This document shows positions 54,757-64,000 of a stretch of 64,000 bases of DNA, in pieces. Below the pieces are notes generated by a model. It saw nothing but the letters and a program-made list of their open reading frames with translations. It did not search any database and was not told the origin of the DNA. The position numbers were made by a program, and so were the translations under genes. Origin of the DNA: Diphasiastrum complanatum (Eukaryota; Streptophyta; Lycopodiopsida; Lycopodiales; Lycopodiaceae); the NCBI GenBank assembly GCA_029204225.1, contig CM055097.1, positions 69,306,572 through 69,370,571 on the forward strand. The letters are read 5' to 3'. Within the stretch, counting starts at the first letter, position 1, and every line of letters starts with the position of its first letter.

Positions 54757-55350
54757 TGTGAATAATTGCCTATATTGGCAAATCTAGCCATGTAGTATAT
54801 TGTAGATTATGTGCATAAGTGGGTCCCACACGTGTGTGAGGCCAAGATGCCATGTGGGAAACCACTCCTAATGTAGGTTAGGTGAGTCTAAAGGGTTGGT
54901 CATGTCAATTTGGTAATGATTCTTACATTATAAGACCTACACCTAAAGAAAGCCAAGTTAACTTCCTTATTACATGCTAGAAATTCATCTAACTTTACAA
55001 AGGAAATGACTTTCAGTATGTATTCCATCTCTCCCATTGTGAGAAGATAGTATTTTTGGAGCTCATTGGCAACCTGGAGCTACTCCACTATTGTAATGTG
55101 ATTTTGTGATTCTAATGCAACCAAAGGGATTCAGCCTTCCATCTCTGTTTGCAGGCCGTATAGCAGGCCTCATTTCACACGTGTGAACTTGGATCCATCA
55201 TTGATAAATGCTATTTGATTGTTCTTGCTTGTTGTTTGTCAAATTGCCAATCTAGATCAACTTTTTTGTGTCTAGTTTTTTGATAGATTGTTAAGCAAGT
55301 ATGGATCTTTCTAAGATCCATTTATGGTCCTAAAGTACAGTACTTTTACA
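54757..55350 (+). repeat. Solo LTR, related to the nested 11-16 kb element
   Basis: 594 bp, starts TGTGAATAATTGCC and ends ACTTTTACA. CACTC stands on both sides (54752-54756 and 55351-55355), a perfect target duplication. It shares the CACACGTGTG palindromes (54827 and 55175) and the order gattgttcttg ... ttgtgtctag ... gatagattg ... gatcca ... ggtcc with the LTRs at 10963 and 15435, but is strongly diverged. LTR-LTR recombination removed the interior. Confidence 0.85.
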
Positions 55351-55355
55351 CACTC

Positions 55356-55843
55356 TTCAACTACTCCATTGTTCACCTTTAGAAGCTTCCCTTCCCTCCT
55401 CCCAGAGTACTTCAATTTTCAGTGGTCTATATCTGACCCCCTTATGCTTTGGTAAAAGACTCCTCTTCTAAGGAAGAAAATCTGGGAACCTTGGTCTAAG
55501 GTCACGTTCCTTTTTCCAAGTATCGTTGTCTTCGGAGATTCCTTTCCAATGAACCAAGTACTCATCAGTAACCTGTCGGTTTCTGAGTCCACGTTGATGT
55601 ACATCAACAATGACCTATGGTTCCGAAGGTACAAAGGATGTCAGGTCCTCAAGCTAAACTAGGTCCTCTTGAAGAATCAAGTCATCCTTTCCACCAAGTC
55701 GTTCCTTTAAACGGCTCATGTGAAAAACTGGATGAACCTTGACACCTTGAGGAAGTTCTAGTTGATAGGCATTCCAATGGGGTTTCCTTACAATATGAAA
55801 AGGCCCAACATAACGAGGACTTTGGACATTTTCCAGTCTTTAA
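55356..55843 (-). pseudogene. Chromovirus integrase end and chromodomain
   Basis: Minus strand: HWNAYQLELPQGVKVHPVFH, MSRLKERLGGKDDLILQEDL, a stop, then VIVDVHQRGLRNRQVTDEYL and VHWKGISEDNDTW, followed by RDLRPRFPDFLP. The aromatic residues (Y in DEYL, W in HWKG, W in DTW) form the methyl-lysine cage of chromodomains. A few stops interrupt it. It is cut at 55844 by a copia LTR and lies next to the solo LTR. Confidence 0.85.
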
Positions 55844-56833
55844 TGTTGGATTATTCTCCTACTAATCGACTAATTGACATTTTAATCTTCGTCCAACTCA
55901 TTATCTAGACCTACAATTTTCTTCGTGTTTCTACACAGTCTGCAGAAGTACTCGGGAATCGCTCACAGGTGGATCCAACTTATTGGACATCATCCGACAT
56001 ATCGGCATTCGGGCACGGTCCGATGAATATCTTGTCGGATGAAAGACAGTTTATTGTTCGCCTTAATTGAAGCTATAGAATTTTTGGGAAGATTCAACTG
56101 GACGGATGCCAGTTCAGTTTGGATGCCAACTCACTATCCATTATGATTGACGACCAAATTAGCAGTCCTACTATTGCAGGTTGCCGCATTGGCTTAAGTA
56201 TAAATAGCTGTTCATATTTCTACACTTTTCATCTCAGAGAATGATTATCATCTTAGAGCATAATAAATGATCTTAGATCAAGTATTGAATAGATAGCGCT
56301 CTCTCAAGCCTACGATCTTGAACACTCTTGAGCATTCTAACTCAGTTATTTAGAGTTGATTAGAAATTGCTATTGTGCTTACTGCTTATCAACATTGCGC
56401 TTAATTCAGACTTATTTTTAGTCGTTCAGAGATAGCTTAGAGTACGCGGCTTTGATCCACAAACTTGTTATACTCATTTACATCTACTTCATTTTTATAT
56501 TGAATCAATACTATCTTCTTATTGCGTTCAGCTTTGTCTTAGAATGTATTTGTTCCTGTAGTTCTTCGCAACTAATTATTTGTCTAATAATTCAATGCTT
56601 AAATGTTTGGCTACGTAATCACTGTAGTACTAATGATTTCGAAGTTAGTTACTATGAGATTGAATGTGATTTCTGTCACTATTGTTTTTGTTCGAAATTG
56701 ATAGGCGTAGTCATGCATAGAGAAAGAGGAAGATAGTTTTGTTCCGCTGCGCACGATAAGTTTTCTTTATTGTCGTTCGAATTCTTTTTATTCGATTCTT
56801 TTTTACCTATCTTTTACAGACCTCTTTCCAACA
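55844..56833 (+). repeat. copia 5' LTR inserted in the chromovirus
   Basis: 990 bp, starts TGTTGGATTATTC and ends CTTTCCAACA, with a 6-bp terminal inverted repeat TGTTGG/CCAACA. It directly abuts the primer site at 56834. No gag follows and no 3' LTR is seen, so the element is truncated soon after the primer site. Confidence 0.85.
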
Positions 56834-56845
56834 TGGTATCAGAGC
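56834..56845 (+). other. Primer binding site (tRNA-iMet)
   Basis: tggtatcagagc directly after the LTR end CCAACA. Confidence 0.9.
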
Positions 56846-57240
56846 GTTGATTCTTCAAGGCCTAATACTATATCAAAGTGCAAGCTCTTATACTTCATTA
56901 GAGGAGTTCCAAAATAAAGAAAGACCCTTTGTAAAGATACTTTTATTTTTTTTCTCTAGTTTCGACCGTCACCGGGCCCAATCAAAATGCACAGATTTGA
57001 AATCTACGTAACGTAGTTCAAATCAACTGAGAAATAAAAATATAATATAGAAAACTTTGAAATTTGTGTCCGGGCAGCATGGACTTATCCCATTGGTTTA
57101 GGGTGCCCGACACGTGCTAATCTGCGATCTGCGACACGTGCTAATATGCCCGACGTCAATACCTCAAGTTAAATCTACTTAACTATGCTGGTTAGTATAA
57201 TGAAATTTGCTAGCCATACTAGTTACAGTTATAGAATTAT
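56846..57240. other. Spacer after the copia primer site
   Basis: No gag recognised. The 14-mer cgacacgtgctaat occurs twice (near 57108 and 57134). No other feature seen. Confidence 0.4.
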
Positions 57241-57243
57241 AGT

Positions 57244-58590
57244 ATGTACAATTACTTAAAATATGGTATACACAGTAACTATGACTATGGTGGCATTCAC
57301 ACTAGATTAAATGTGATACGAACAATTGAAATTAAGTATCATATCAGAGAGATTTTTGGCACCCAAGCTTTGAAAATAGCAATGGCAAGGAGACCCAAAT
57401 CTGCAGTCGAGTCTGTGATTCTTTACAATGAGAAAGATGAAGCTGATAACTGGAAGCCAACAAAATATACAAAGAATTCATTGGTGTTGCTGCATCCATC
57501 ATGAAAGGGCAATTTCTGACAAAAGAAAAGAGCAAAAATGACATACAAATCTTATTGGAAAGCAAAAATTCTGGAGTTTAAGACTAACCCGGGAGGTCAA
57601 TCGATATCAGAATTTTTAGTACAACATGTATATATGCATTCAGAAATCAAAGTACATGATATCAATCCTCATGATCATTGAAAATGTGATTGTAAGTATA
57701 TCAAACATATGCACTCTACAACAATCATAGGTGATTTTCTTTATTGATGCTCTTCAGATTATGATTTAAATGCTTCAACATTGTTTTTTTCTTTCAGATT
57801 TATATCCATCATGCATAAGTGAATGGGAGCCAGCACAATCACTTGCAAGAATATTGGACATGATTCACTCTGATGTTGGAAAACTGTAATACAGAGGAAG
57901 AAGTCCAAAGGAACTTGTAGATTGTGGTATCTATTTTTATAAATCTTTATATATGCCACAAACGGGTGGAGGTTTTGGCAAGCTCGAAGCAATTCCATTG
58001 CCTAGTTTTCAAAGTGATGAGTGGCCTACTCTTGATAGTATTGTTTCTGAATCCTTGAGATGCAAGCTACTCATTAATATTAGAATTGCTATGAAGATAA
58101 GCACAGACTCAAATTTTTTTCACCTAAGTTGGTTTATCTTGTTACATATATTTGTTGATTTTTTCTCGAGTGCTAGTGTTCGTAGGACACCAACTTTATT
58201 TGTTTGCAAGGATTTATCAGGTGAGACTTTGTCAGATCTCATGGATCAAGGCTGGGATAGTAAAACAAATAATGACATAGAATGCAAGACTAAAAAGTCT
58301 TCAATGATCTTTCGTTATCATATCGAAAAGCAAATGCTCAGTCTCACATTTAGCTATCAGAGATACAAGAAAATTGAAGGTACATAGCTACCACTGGATC
58401 AAGACTTTGAACTAAATGGTCACACAAATCGAATGGAGATAAGCATTATCTACAATGAGAAATATTTGACTATGGTTGAGGTGGAAGAGCATTGGAAACT
58501 TGATTTTATCATAACAGAGCTCATGCTATTACAAACCAATCTACTAACATATTTCAGATTTATCATCAACTGAAGACTCGTAAGTACTTT
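57244..58590 (+). pseudogene. Decayed intron-containing gene, family not recognised
   Basis: Exon-like text starts at about 57330 (HIREIFGTQALKIAMARRPK and YNEKDEADNWKPTKYT). It needs one frame change to continue in IGVAASIMKGQFLTKEKSKN and FKTNPGGQSISEFLVQHVYM, and ends at a donor GTAAGT (57692). After an intron ending TTTCTTTCAG (57797) the phase agrees: LYPSCISEWEPAQSLARILD, a TAA, RGRSPKELVDCGIYFYKSLY, FGKLEAIPLP and ESLRCKLLINIRIAMKIST. Later text (LFVCKDLSGETLSDLMDQGW, IFRYHIEKQMLSLTFSYQRY) is again protein-like. Stops at 57678, 57888 and 58385 mark decay. It shares a block with 41.8-42.05 kb. Not named. Confidence 0.55.
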
Positions 58591-59174
58591 ATATTTATTG
58601 CCATTTCAAAATAGTACAAAATCATTGAAAATGACATAATTTACAATTGCACATTCACTGATATTTGTCATGTCACAGATACAAAAAAGACAAGAGATGA
58701 TAATGTGCTGCAAAGATCTAAGAACAATAGCTTCAAATAAAGTTTAGTAAAAATCTATGTATAGACTTTTTTATTCAATAAATGAAAGCCTAAGTTGGGC
58801 ATCAGTACATGTATTTTGTGCTCCCAAATTCATAAAATGGAGCAGCATATGATATACCAATGTATATTTCTCTATGAATTCTATACATGTGCAATCTATT
58901 TCTGTTCTATGCTATCTGTATTGTTCTAATCTCTATTTAGTATAATTACATCATCCTTTGCACCATCATCAACAATGGGAGGCTTCATGAAGCCTTACCC
59001 TGGCCCAGTATGCTTAGGATAATTTCTTGTCTAAATCTGTACACTTGGCTTGATGTGTACTCAGGAAGTGTAAACTACAAGATAGAACATTCATGTATTA
59101 GTATTGGCTGAAAACATCAACAAAATAAAAAATTTATCACGATTCCAAAAATAAGAATAAACAAAATTAATTAC
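58591..59174. other. Region between two convergent decayed genes
   Basis: AT-rich, no recognised domain or repeat. Probably 3' regions of the two flanking loci. Confidence 0.4.
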
Positions 59175-60290
59175 CTTAGAAATATCAATATCTTTTGGAA
59201 GGATGAACCACTCAAAAAATAACTTTGCATTATATAATGTGTACCACTCACAACTGAATAAATCATTTTGCTGGAGTGACTGCAAAACAATTTAGCACAC
59301 AAGAAATCAATTAAAAAATGGGAAGAATTAGAATGAAACAAATACATTAGAAAATTGATTTCAAAATGTTGTTAAGAAAGACAGAATTTACCTCCAAACT
59401 AACGATCTGCCAGTCCACTGAATGGGAAATATCTATTAGAATATATTTACTTAAATATGGCAAGTATATATCTACATCCTTATGCGTATTGCTAGCCAAG
59501 TTCATCTTGACACAAAATCCTTTAACAGTATTATCTAGAGATCTCTTAATAGAGATCAAGCTTAAACTCCAGAAAGATAGAAAGTCCATTAGCTGCAATT
59601 CTGAGAACTATTTCTGTTGATAATGCCAATGATAAAGCATTAAACAACAAGAAGCATTTAACATACCTTAATCTGTGGTATGATAAGGCACGACCAGATA
59701 TTTTGTTGCTGGTGTGAATCCACTAGTCAGACACTGTGACAAAGTGTTGTTATTCTCCTTGAAGGCCTGAAGCAAAAAGTTACTGAGCACTAGCAATTCA
59801 TTGGATGAATCTCTTGCAATGTCATATTGCAAGATTGTAATCCCAGACTCTATCGCAGGATCACTAATAGAAGTCCGTCTATTTTTGAGATCTAAACAAT
59901 CAACAACTCTATAATTTATACTAAAGTCAAGTTCCTCTATTCTAAAACAAAATGGAATACGTTCCTCTATTCTAAAACAAAATGGAATACCAATTCTATC
60001 TATAGCATCGGCTATGTCCTTCTCAAATTTAAGATAATCATCAGAATCTATATATGTATAAAGATTTGACCGAGGAGGAGGTGGCTGAGCAATATCTACA
60101 TGAATTACAGGAGTATCCAAAATCGATGTAGCTATTTTTACAACCTTATCTAGGGCAGCATTATCTACATTTGCATCCAGGTTAGGTTGCGTAGAATCGG
60201 TGGTATTTACCCTCCTTACTTTCTTTGGGGCTCTCTTGGGGGCTGCTTGCTTCCTAGGGCGCTTGGTAGGAAGATCAGTCTTATTTTAGA
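59175..60290 (-). pseudogene. Intron-containing gene, probably decayed, family not recognised
   Basis: Three exons read on the minus strand. The first, from about 60290 to 59667, opens with a Lys/Arg/Pro-rich tract (LPTKRPRKQAAPKRAPKKVR), then acidic text (SNLYTYIDSDDYLKFEKDIA). The second, 59592-59392, is 67 codons in phase; the third, 59279-59175, is 35 codons in phase. All borders have GT/AG. Phase analysis implies the first exon should leave on PQIK, whereas the open frame ends PYHTTD with TAA, so a frameshift lies just before the donor. A 30-bp tandem duplication (59932-59991) repeats ten residues (IPFCFRIEER/L). The basic start could bind nucleic acid. No family recognised. Confidence 0.5.
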
Positions 60291-60297
60291 GGAACAG

Positions 60298-60761
<464 letters not shown>

Positions 60762-60936
60762 GTATCTCCCACCTAAATAGGTGATGGTCTCACGACACCT
60801 GCCTGTGCTTGTTGTGGAAGAAGGCTGTCGACATGTTTATTGTGGATGTTGGAGTGCATCAGGAAAAGCGTGGATGAAGATCGCTTACATAAAACCTGAA
60901 GCTTTATTCGATGATGAGGAGCCTATCTTGAACTCT

Positions 60937-61400
60937 TCAAGAAGTGTTTGGGGAGGTTGGTGGCGATCGGTACTTGCATAACCGGCTACCATTGATGGGC
61001 GTAGCAAACTGTGTCCCATCCATTGTTTCTAAAGTCACTGCCCCTTGCGATAGGATGCCGGTGATGCAATAAGGGCCTTCACCAGTGAACAACTTTTCTT
61101 TGATCGCCTTTGTCTTGTACATGAGGACCAAATCTCCTTTTTGAAGATCTTTCTTGTGAAGATGACGATCATGCCAGGCCTTGTGATGTGCTTTCTCTGC
61201 AAGAAGAGCATGGACCGCTAACAAGCGTGTTTCGCACAACTTGTGTAGCGCTTCGTGACGAAGGTGAAGCGATCTTGTATCATCCAATCGTTGCATTGAG
61301 GCAATGCGAAGAGATGGAATGAGAAATTCCACCGGCATGATTGCATCTTGGCCATGCAATGCAAACCAGGCAAAGCACGTGTACTAAGACTCACCACGAA
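60937..61400 (-). pseudogene. gypsy integrase C-terminal fragment
   Basis: 140 codons: MHGQDAIMPVEFLIPSLRIA, then EKAHHKAWHDRHLHKKDLQK and GDLVLMYKTKAIKEKL, ending NGSRLCKY. It corresponds to the tail at 7212-7680 (YGQEAMMLVEF, KEFKEGDRVLLYQTK, NGSRL). The integrase core upstream is missing; homology ends near 61400 at unrelated DNA. This is a truncated second copy of the Tat/Athila-like type. Confidence 0.82.
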
Positions 61401-61720
61401 TACATGCAAGCAAGACACTCAGGCAGGTTTACTAACAAGTAACAAAGACAAGGTCCCCCTTTGAGATAGTCCTGCCAAAGGACCTTTGCCTGGCCGCGCC
61501 CATACAGATTGATCATAGAATCAACCCACAGAGGACACCCCTCCAACTATCTGTGCCTTCACCATTAAGCAGCACATTGCCTCAGTCACGCCCCACCAAA
61601 TCTGGTCGGTAGCCCTTATAGCTAAACGATTGGCAACTATCCCGCACCGGCAGCTAACACCCGTGCTTTACACCCGAATTCGAGCAGCATCTCTGTATCA
61701 ATGGTTAACCCGTATAGTAT
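61401..61720. other. Joint between gypsy tail and copia element, unassigned
   Basis: GC-richer than the surroundings, with no domain, LTR end or primer site that I can define. Confidence 0.4.
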
Positions 61721-62155
61721 GCTTTGCAAATGATCAATCTAAGCTACTCTCCAAAGTTCTGTATGTACCAAAGTTATCCACGAATCTGCTCTCTGTAAGC
61801 AGAATCACAGATCTAGGACACAGAGTAGAATTTGAATGTGATCAATGTAAAGTAGTTGATAGGACAGGCAAGATCCTAGCACTTGGAAAGAGGCATGGAT
61901 ACTTGTATAAATTAAGTCATTCTTTTTCTGCCTCTAGTCAGGCTCTCAATACTTCAATTCAATCAAATAAAGGTTTATTTTGGCATTATAAACTTGGTCA
62001 TCTAAATTATGTTGTTGTACAATGAATGTCTAGACAATTTTGTTCTTGATCTCGACTATCCTCACGAAACAGTCGAGCTACCTGTCTATCAAGACTGTCT
62101 AGTTGGAAAACAGACTAGGAAGCATTTAAGTCAAGCCATCAGCATGTTGCTAGAG

Positions 62156-62514
62156 GATTTCTAGATGTTGTACATTCAGATATTTGTGGCCCGATGAAAA
62201 ATCCTTCGCTAAAGGAGGCCAAGTATTTTATAACCTTTATTGACGACTTCTCGAGAAGAACAATGGTGTACTTGATAAAGAAGAAATCAGAAGCCTTCAA
62301 CCGCTTCAGAATCTTCAAGGAGCGTGCAGAAAAGGAGACTGGAAGGACGATCAAGGCCCTAAGGTCAGATAACGGTGGATAATATATCTTTGTTGTGTTC
62401 AAAGAGTATTGCCAAAGCCAAGACATTGAGCAGCAATTCATCACTCCTTACAGTCCTCAGTCTAATGGCTTAGCTGAGAGGAAGAAGTGAACTCTGGTCG
62501 AATATGCTAAGTGT
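62156..62514 (+). pseudogene. copia integrase core
   Basis: VVHSDICGPMKNPSLKEAKY (first catalytic Asp), FITFIDDFSRRTMVYLIKKK, ALRSDNGG (second Asp) then a TAA (62380), FITPYSPQSNGLAERKK (catalytic Glu) then a TGA (62488). All three catalytic residues are still there, but the two stops and the lost start prevent function. Confidence 0.87.
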
Positions 62515-63654
62515 ATGCTAGCACATGCATCGTTGCCCAAGAGGTTATGGGCTGAAGCTTTCTCCACTACATCTTACATCCAGAACAGATGTTCGACCAA
62601 AGGCCTCTCAGACAAGACACCCCACGAGGTGTGGATAGGCTCCAATTCTTCTTTGAAGAACCTAAGAGTGTTTGGGTGCATTGCCTATGCACAGATCCCA
62701 AAGGACACAAGGAAGAAATTGGACTTCCAAGGTCTAAAGACCATCCTGATCAGATATACTTTGTCTGATAACACCTACAAGCTGTACGATCCTGATACCC
62801 AGCAAATCTTGTATAGTCGGGATACAGTCTTTATCGAGGATCAGTTCGTCGACCTCAAAGGCAAGGATATTGCTCAAGAAGAACCTTCATCACCTGCCAT
62901 TAACACGACAATCCGAGCTTTTGGCTCAAGAATGTCTATCGTCGACCCACTTCGAGACAGGAAATCAAACGAAGATGTTATTGCTACCCAGCAACATATC
63001 CCAAGGGTGGTTCATCAGTCGAATCCTCCCAGAAGATCAAGCCGAGTGCGCACACAGCCCACAAGGTATACTCCTGAGTCTGTCTGTCTTTTAATGCAGG
63101 AATCGACGACAGTCGAAGAGACACTTAACCAACCAGACTTTGATCTCTGGAGAGAAGCTATGGACAGAGAGTATTCCTCTCTGATCAAGAATCAGACATG
63201 GTCATTAGTTGAAGTTCCTATTGGCTGCAATATTATCGATTGCAAATGGATCTTTAAGATCAAATATAACGCCAACGGAGCGATTGATCGAAGGAAGGCT
63301 AGACTGGTATCACGAGGATTTACCCAGATCTCGAATGTCGACTACAATGAGAGTTTTAGTCCAGTTGTCAAACATTCGTCGATCCGAATGCTCCTATCTT
63401 ATGTTACAGCTGCCGACCTCGGAGTACATCAACTCGATGTACAAACAACCTATCTGAATGGAGTTATACAAGAAGATATCTACATGATCCAGCTCGAAGG
63501 ATACGTTCTGGAAGGCATGAAGAATCATGTCTGTAAACTCCATAGAGCACTATACAGCTTGAAACAGTCTGCAGAGCTTGGTTTCAAAGGATCAACACAT
63601 TCCTCAATGAACAAGGATTTAAACCAAGCACTACTGATTGCAACTTTTATTTAA
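62515..63654 (+). CDS. copia integrase C-terminus and RT fingers/palm, 379 codons
   Basis: It opens in the integrase end (LAHASLPKRLWAEAFSTTSY, NLRVFGCIAYAQIPKDTRKK) and passes the acidic, Arg-rich linker (RRSSRVRTQPTRYTPES). RT starts near residue 205: FDLWREAMDREYSSLIKNQT, IIDCKWIFKIKYNANG, RKARLVSRGFTQ, NESFSPVVKHSSIRMLLSYV, and QLDVQTTYLNGVIQEDIYMI, where relatives have DVKTAFLNG; the catalytic Asp is kept. HRALYSLKQSAELGFK lacks the usual R-x-W. Stop at 63654; the next frame carries on at once. Confidence 0.9.
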   Translation: MLAHASLPKRLWAEAFSTTSYIQNRCSTKGLSDKTPHEVWIGSNSSLKNLRVFGCIAYAQIPKDTRKKLDFQGLKTILIRYTLSDNTYKLYDPDTQQILYSRDTVFIEDQFVDLKGKDIAQEEPSSPAINTTIRAFGSRMSIVDPLRDRKSNEDVIATQQHIPRVVHQSNPPRRSSRVRTQPTRYTPESVCLLMQESTTVEETLNQPDFDLWREAMDREYSSLIKNQTWSLVEVPIGCNIIDCKWIFKIKYNANGAIDRRKARLVSRGFTQISNVDYNESFSPVVKHSSIRMLLSYVTAADLGVHQLDVQTTYLNGVIQEDIYMIQLEGYVLEGMKNHVCKLHRALYSLKQSAELGFKGSTHSSMNKDLNQALLIATFI

Positions 63655-63659
63655 AGTCA

Positions 63660-64000
63660 GTGCAACAATCCTTCATTATCATCACCTTGTATGTTGATGA
63701 TACGTTGCTCTTCAACAACAATGCCAATATGGTCAAGGATTCGAAACAGATGCTGTTCTCAAAATTCAACATGACTGATCTGGGCGAAGCTCACTTTTGT
63801 CTTGGAATTCAAATCCACAGAGACAGAGTAAATCGACTGAGTTACATCACTCAACAAAGGTATCTTCATAATGTTCTTAGCATATACAATTTGATGAATT
63901 GTAAATTAGCGCTATTGCCTTATCGGCCAACCCTAGATTTCATTCTAGGAGTAAGCACATTGAGATAAGATATCACTACATCAGGGGCAAGGTTCTCGAC
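63660..64000 (+). pseudogene. copia RT catalytic box and RNase H joined by deletion
   Basis: Begins with FIIITLYVDDTLLFNNNANM (intact YVDD) and FSKFNMTDLGEAHFCLGIQI, then QQRYLHNVLSIYNLMNCK. At about 63906 the frame switches to SAIALSANPRFHSRSKHIEI, part of RNase H with its catalytic His, so the RT thumb and the front of RNase H are deleted. It continues past the window edge. Confidence 0.87.

Larger units (their letters stand above)
61721..64000 (+). mobile_element. copia element, gag-less, with broken pol, leaving the window
   Basis: Plus-strand order: protease linker and GAG-pre-integrase (61726-62120), integrase (62150-62850), RT (63100-63900), then RNase H after a deletion (63905-64000). 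Front (LTR, gag, protease site) is missing. Family words match 21.5 kb and 34.8-35.1 kb. The rest lies beyond 64000. Confidence 0.9.

Noticed and set aside
55419-55634. 71-codon minus-strand frame (MYLRNHRSLLMYINVDSETD)
   Set aside because: It is an out-of-frame shadow of the chromodomain, which reads clearly in the neighbouring frame.

Overview
This window reads as nuclear DNA of a land plant. Evidence: several Ty1/copia elements primed by the plant initiator-Met tRNA site (tggtatcagagc), Ty3/gypsy elements of the Tat/Athila-like and chromovirus types, L1-like LINE pieces, a CACTA transposon end, a plant GT8 galacturonosyltransferase with introns, a plant RING-H2 protein and an ABCC transporter fragment. 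The clade cannot be fixed from sequence alone. There is no bacterial operon structure, no CRISPR array, and no rRNA or tRNA gene that I can see.

Layout. 1-3.3 kb: decayed minus-strand copia. 4.8-5.0 kb: LINE endonuclease scrap. 5.1-18.8 kb: a minus-strand Tat/Athila-like gypsy element split by a complete nested plus-strand non-autonomous LTR element (10963-16260, matching LTRs, primer site and a perfect GTCTC target duplication). 18.8-20.7 kb: an inverted LTR piece with its own gypsy primer site, then a LINE reverse transcriptase piece. 21-26.3 kb: copia pieces, including a 5' LTR with gag and protease on the minus strand. 27.8-33.0 kb is the genic island: a nine-exon GAUT-family gene and a predicted 80-residue three-exon gene, both minus, beside a G-box-rich region. 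34-45 kb: copia fragments, a probable non-autonomous DNA transposon, a foldback element, a CACTA end with palindromic subterminal repeats, an ABCC fragment and a 205-bp tandem duplication. 45.4-45.9 kb: an intact RING-H2 gene. 47-57 kb: chromovirus remnants on both strands, two copia elements, a LINE tail, a solo LTR with target duplication and a copia 5' LTR with primer site. 57.2-60.3 kb: two decayed, intron-containing genes facing each other, neither recognised. 60.3-64 kb: a gypsy tail carrying a long microsatellite, then a plus-strand copia element running off the window.

Only three loci look like functional host genes: the GAUT gene, the small gene next to it and the RING-H2 gene. The GAUT enzyme would build pectic homogalacturonan in the Golgi; the RING-H2 protein would be a ubiquitin E3 ligase. 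Nothing links them in one pathway. The most unusual items are a non-autonomous copia-derived family (11-16 kb, with a relative at 50-52 kb) that carries repeated, divergent copies of a reverse-transcriptase entry motif instead of a polymerase, and an unrecognised protein family with one copy at 57.9-58.4 kb and a second, separately decayed copy at 41.8-42.05 kb.
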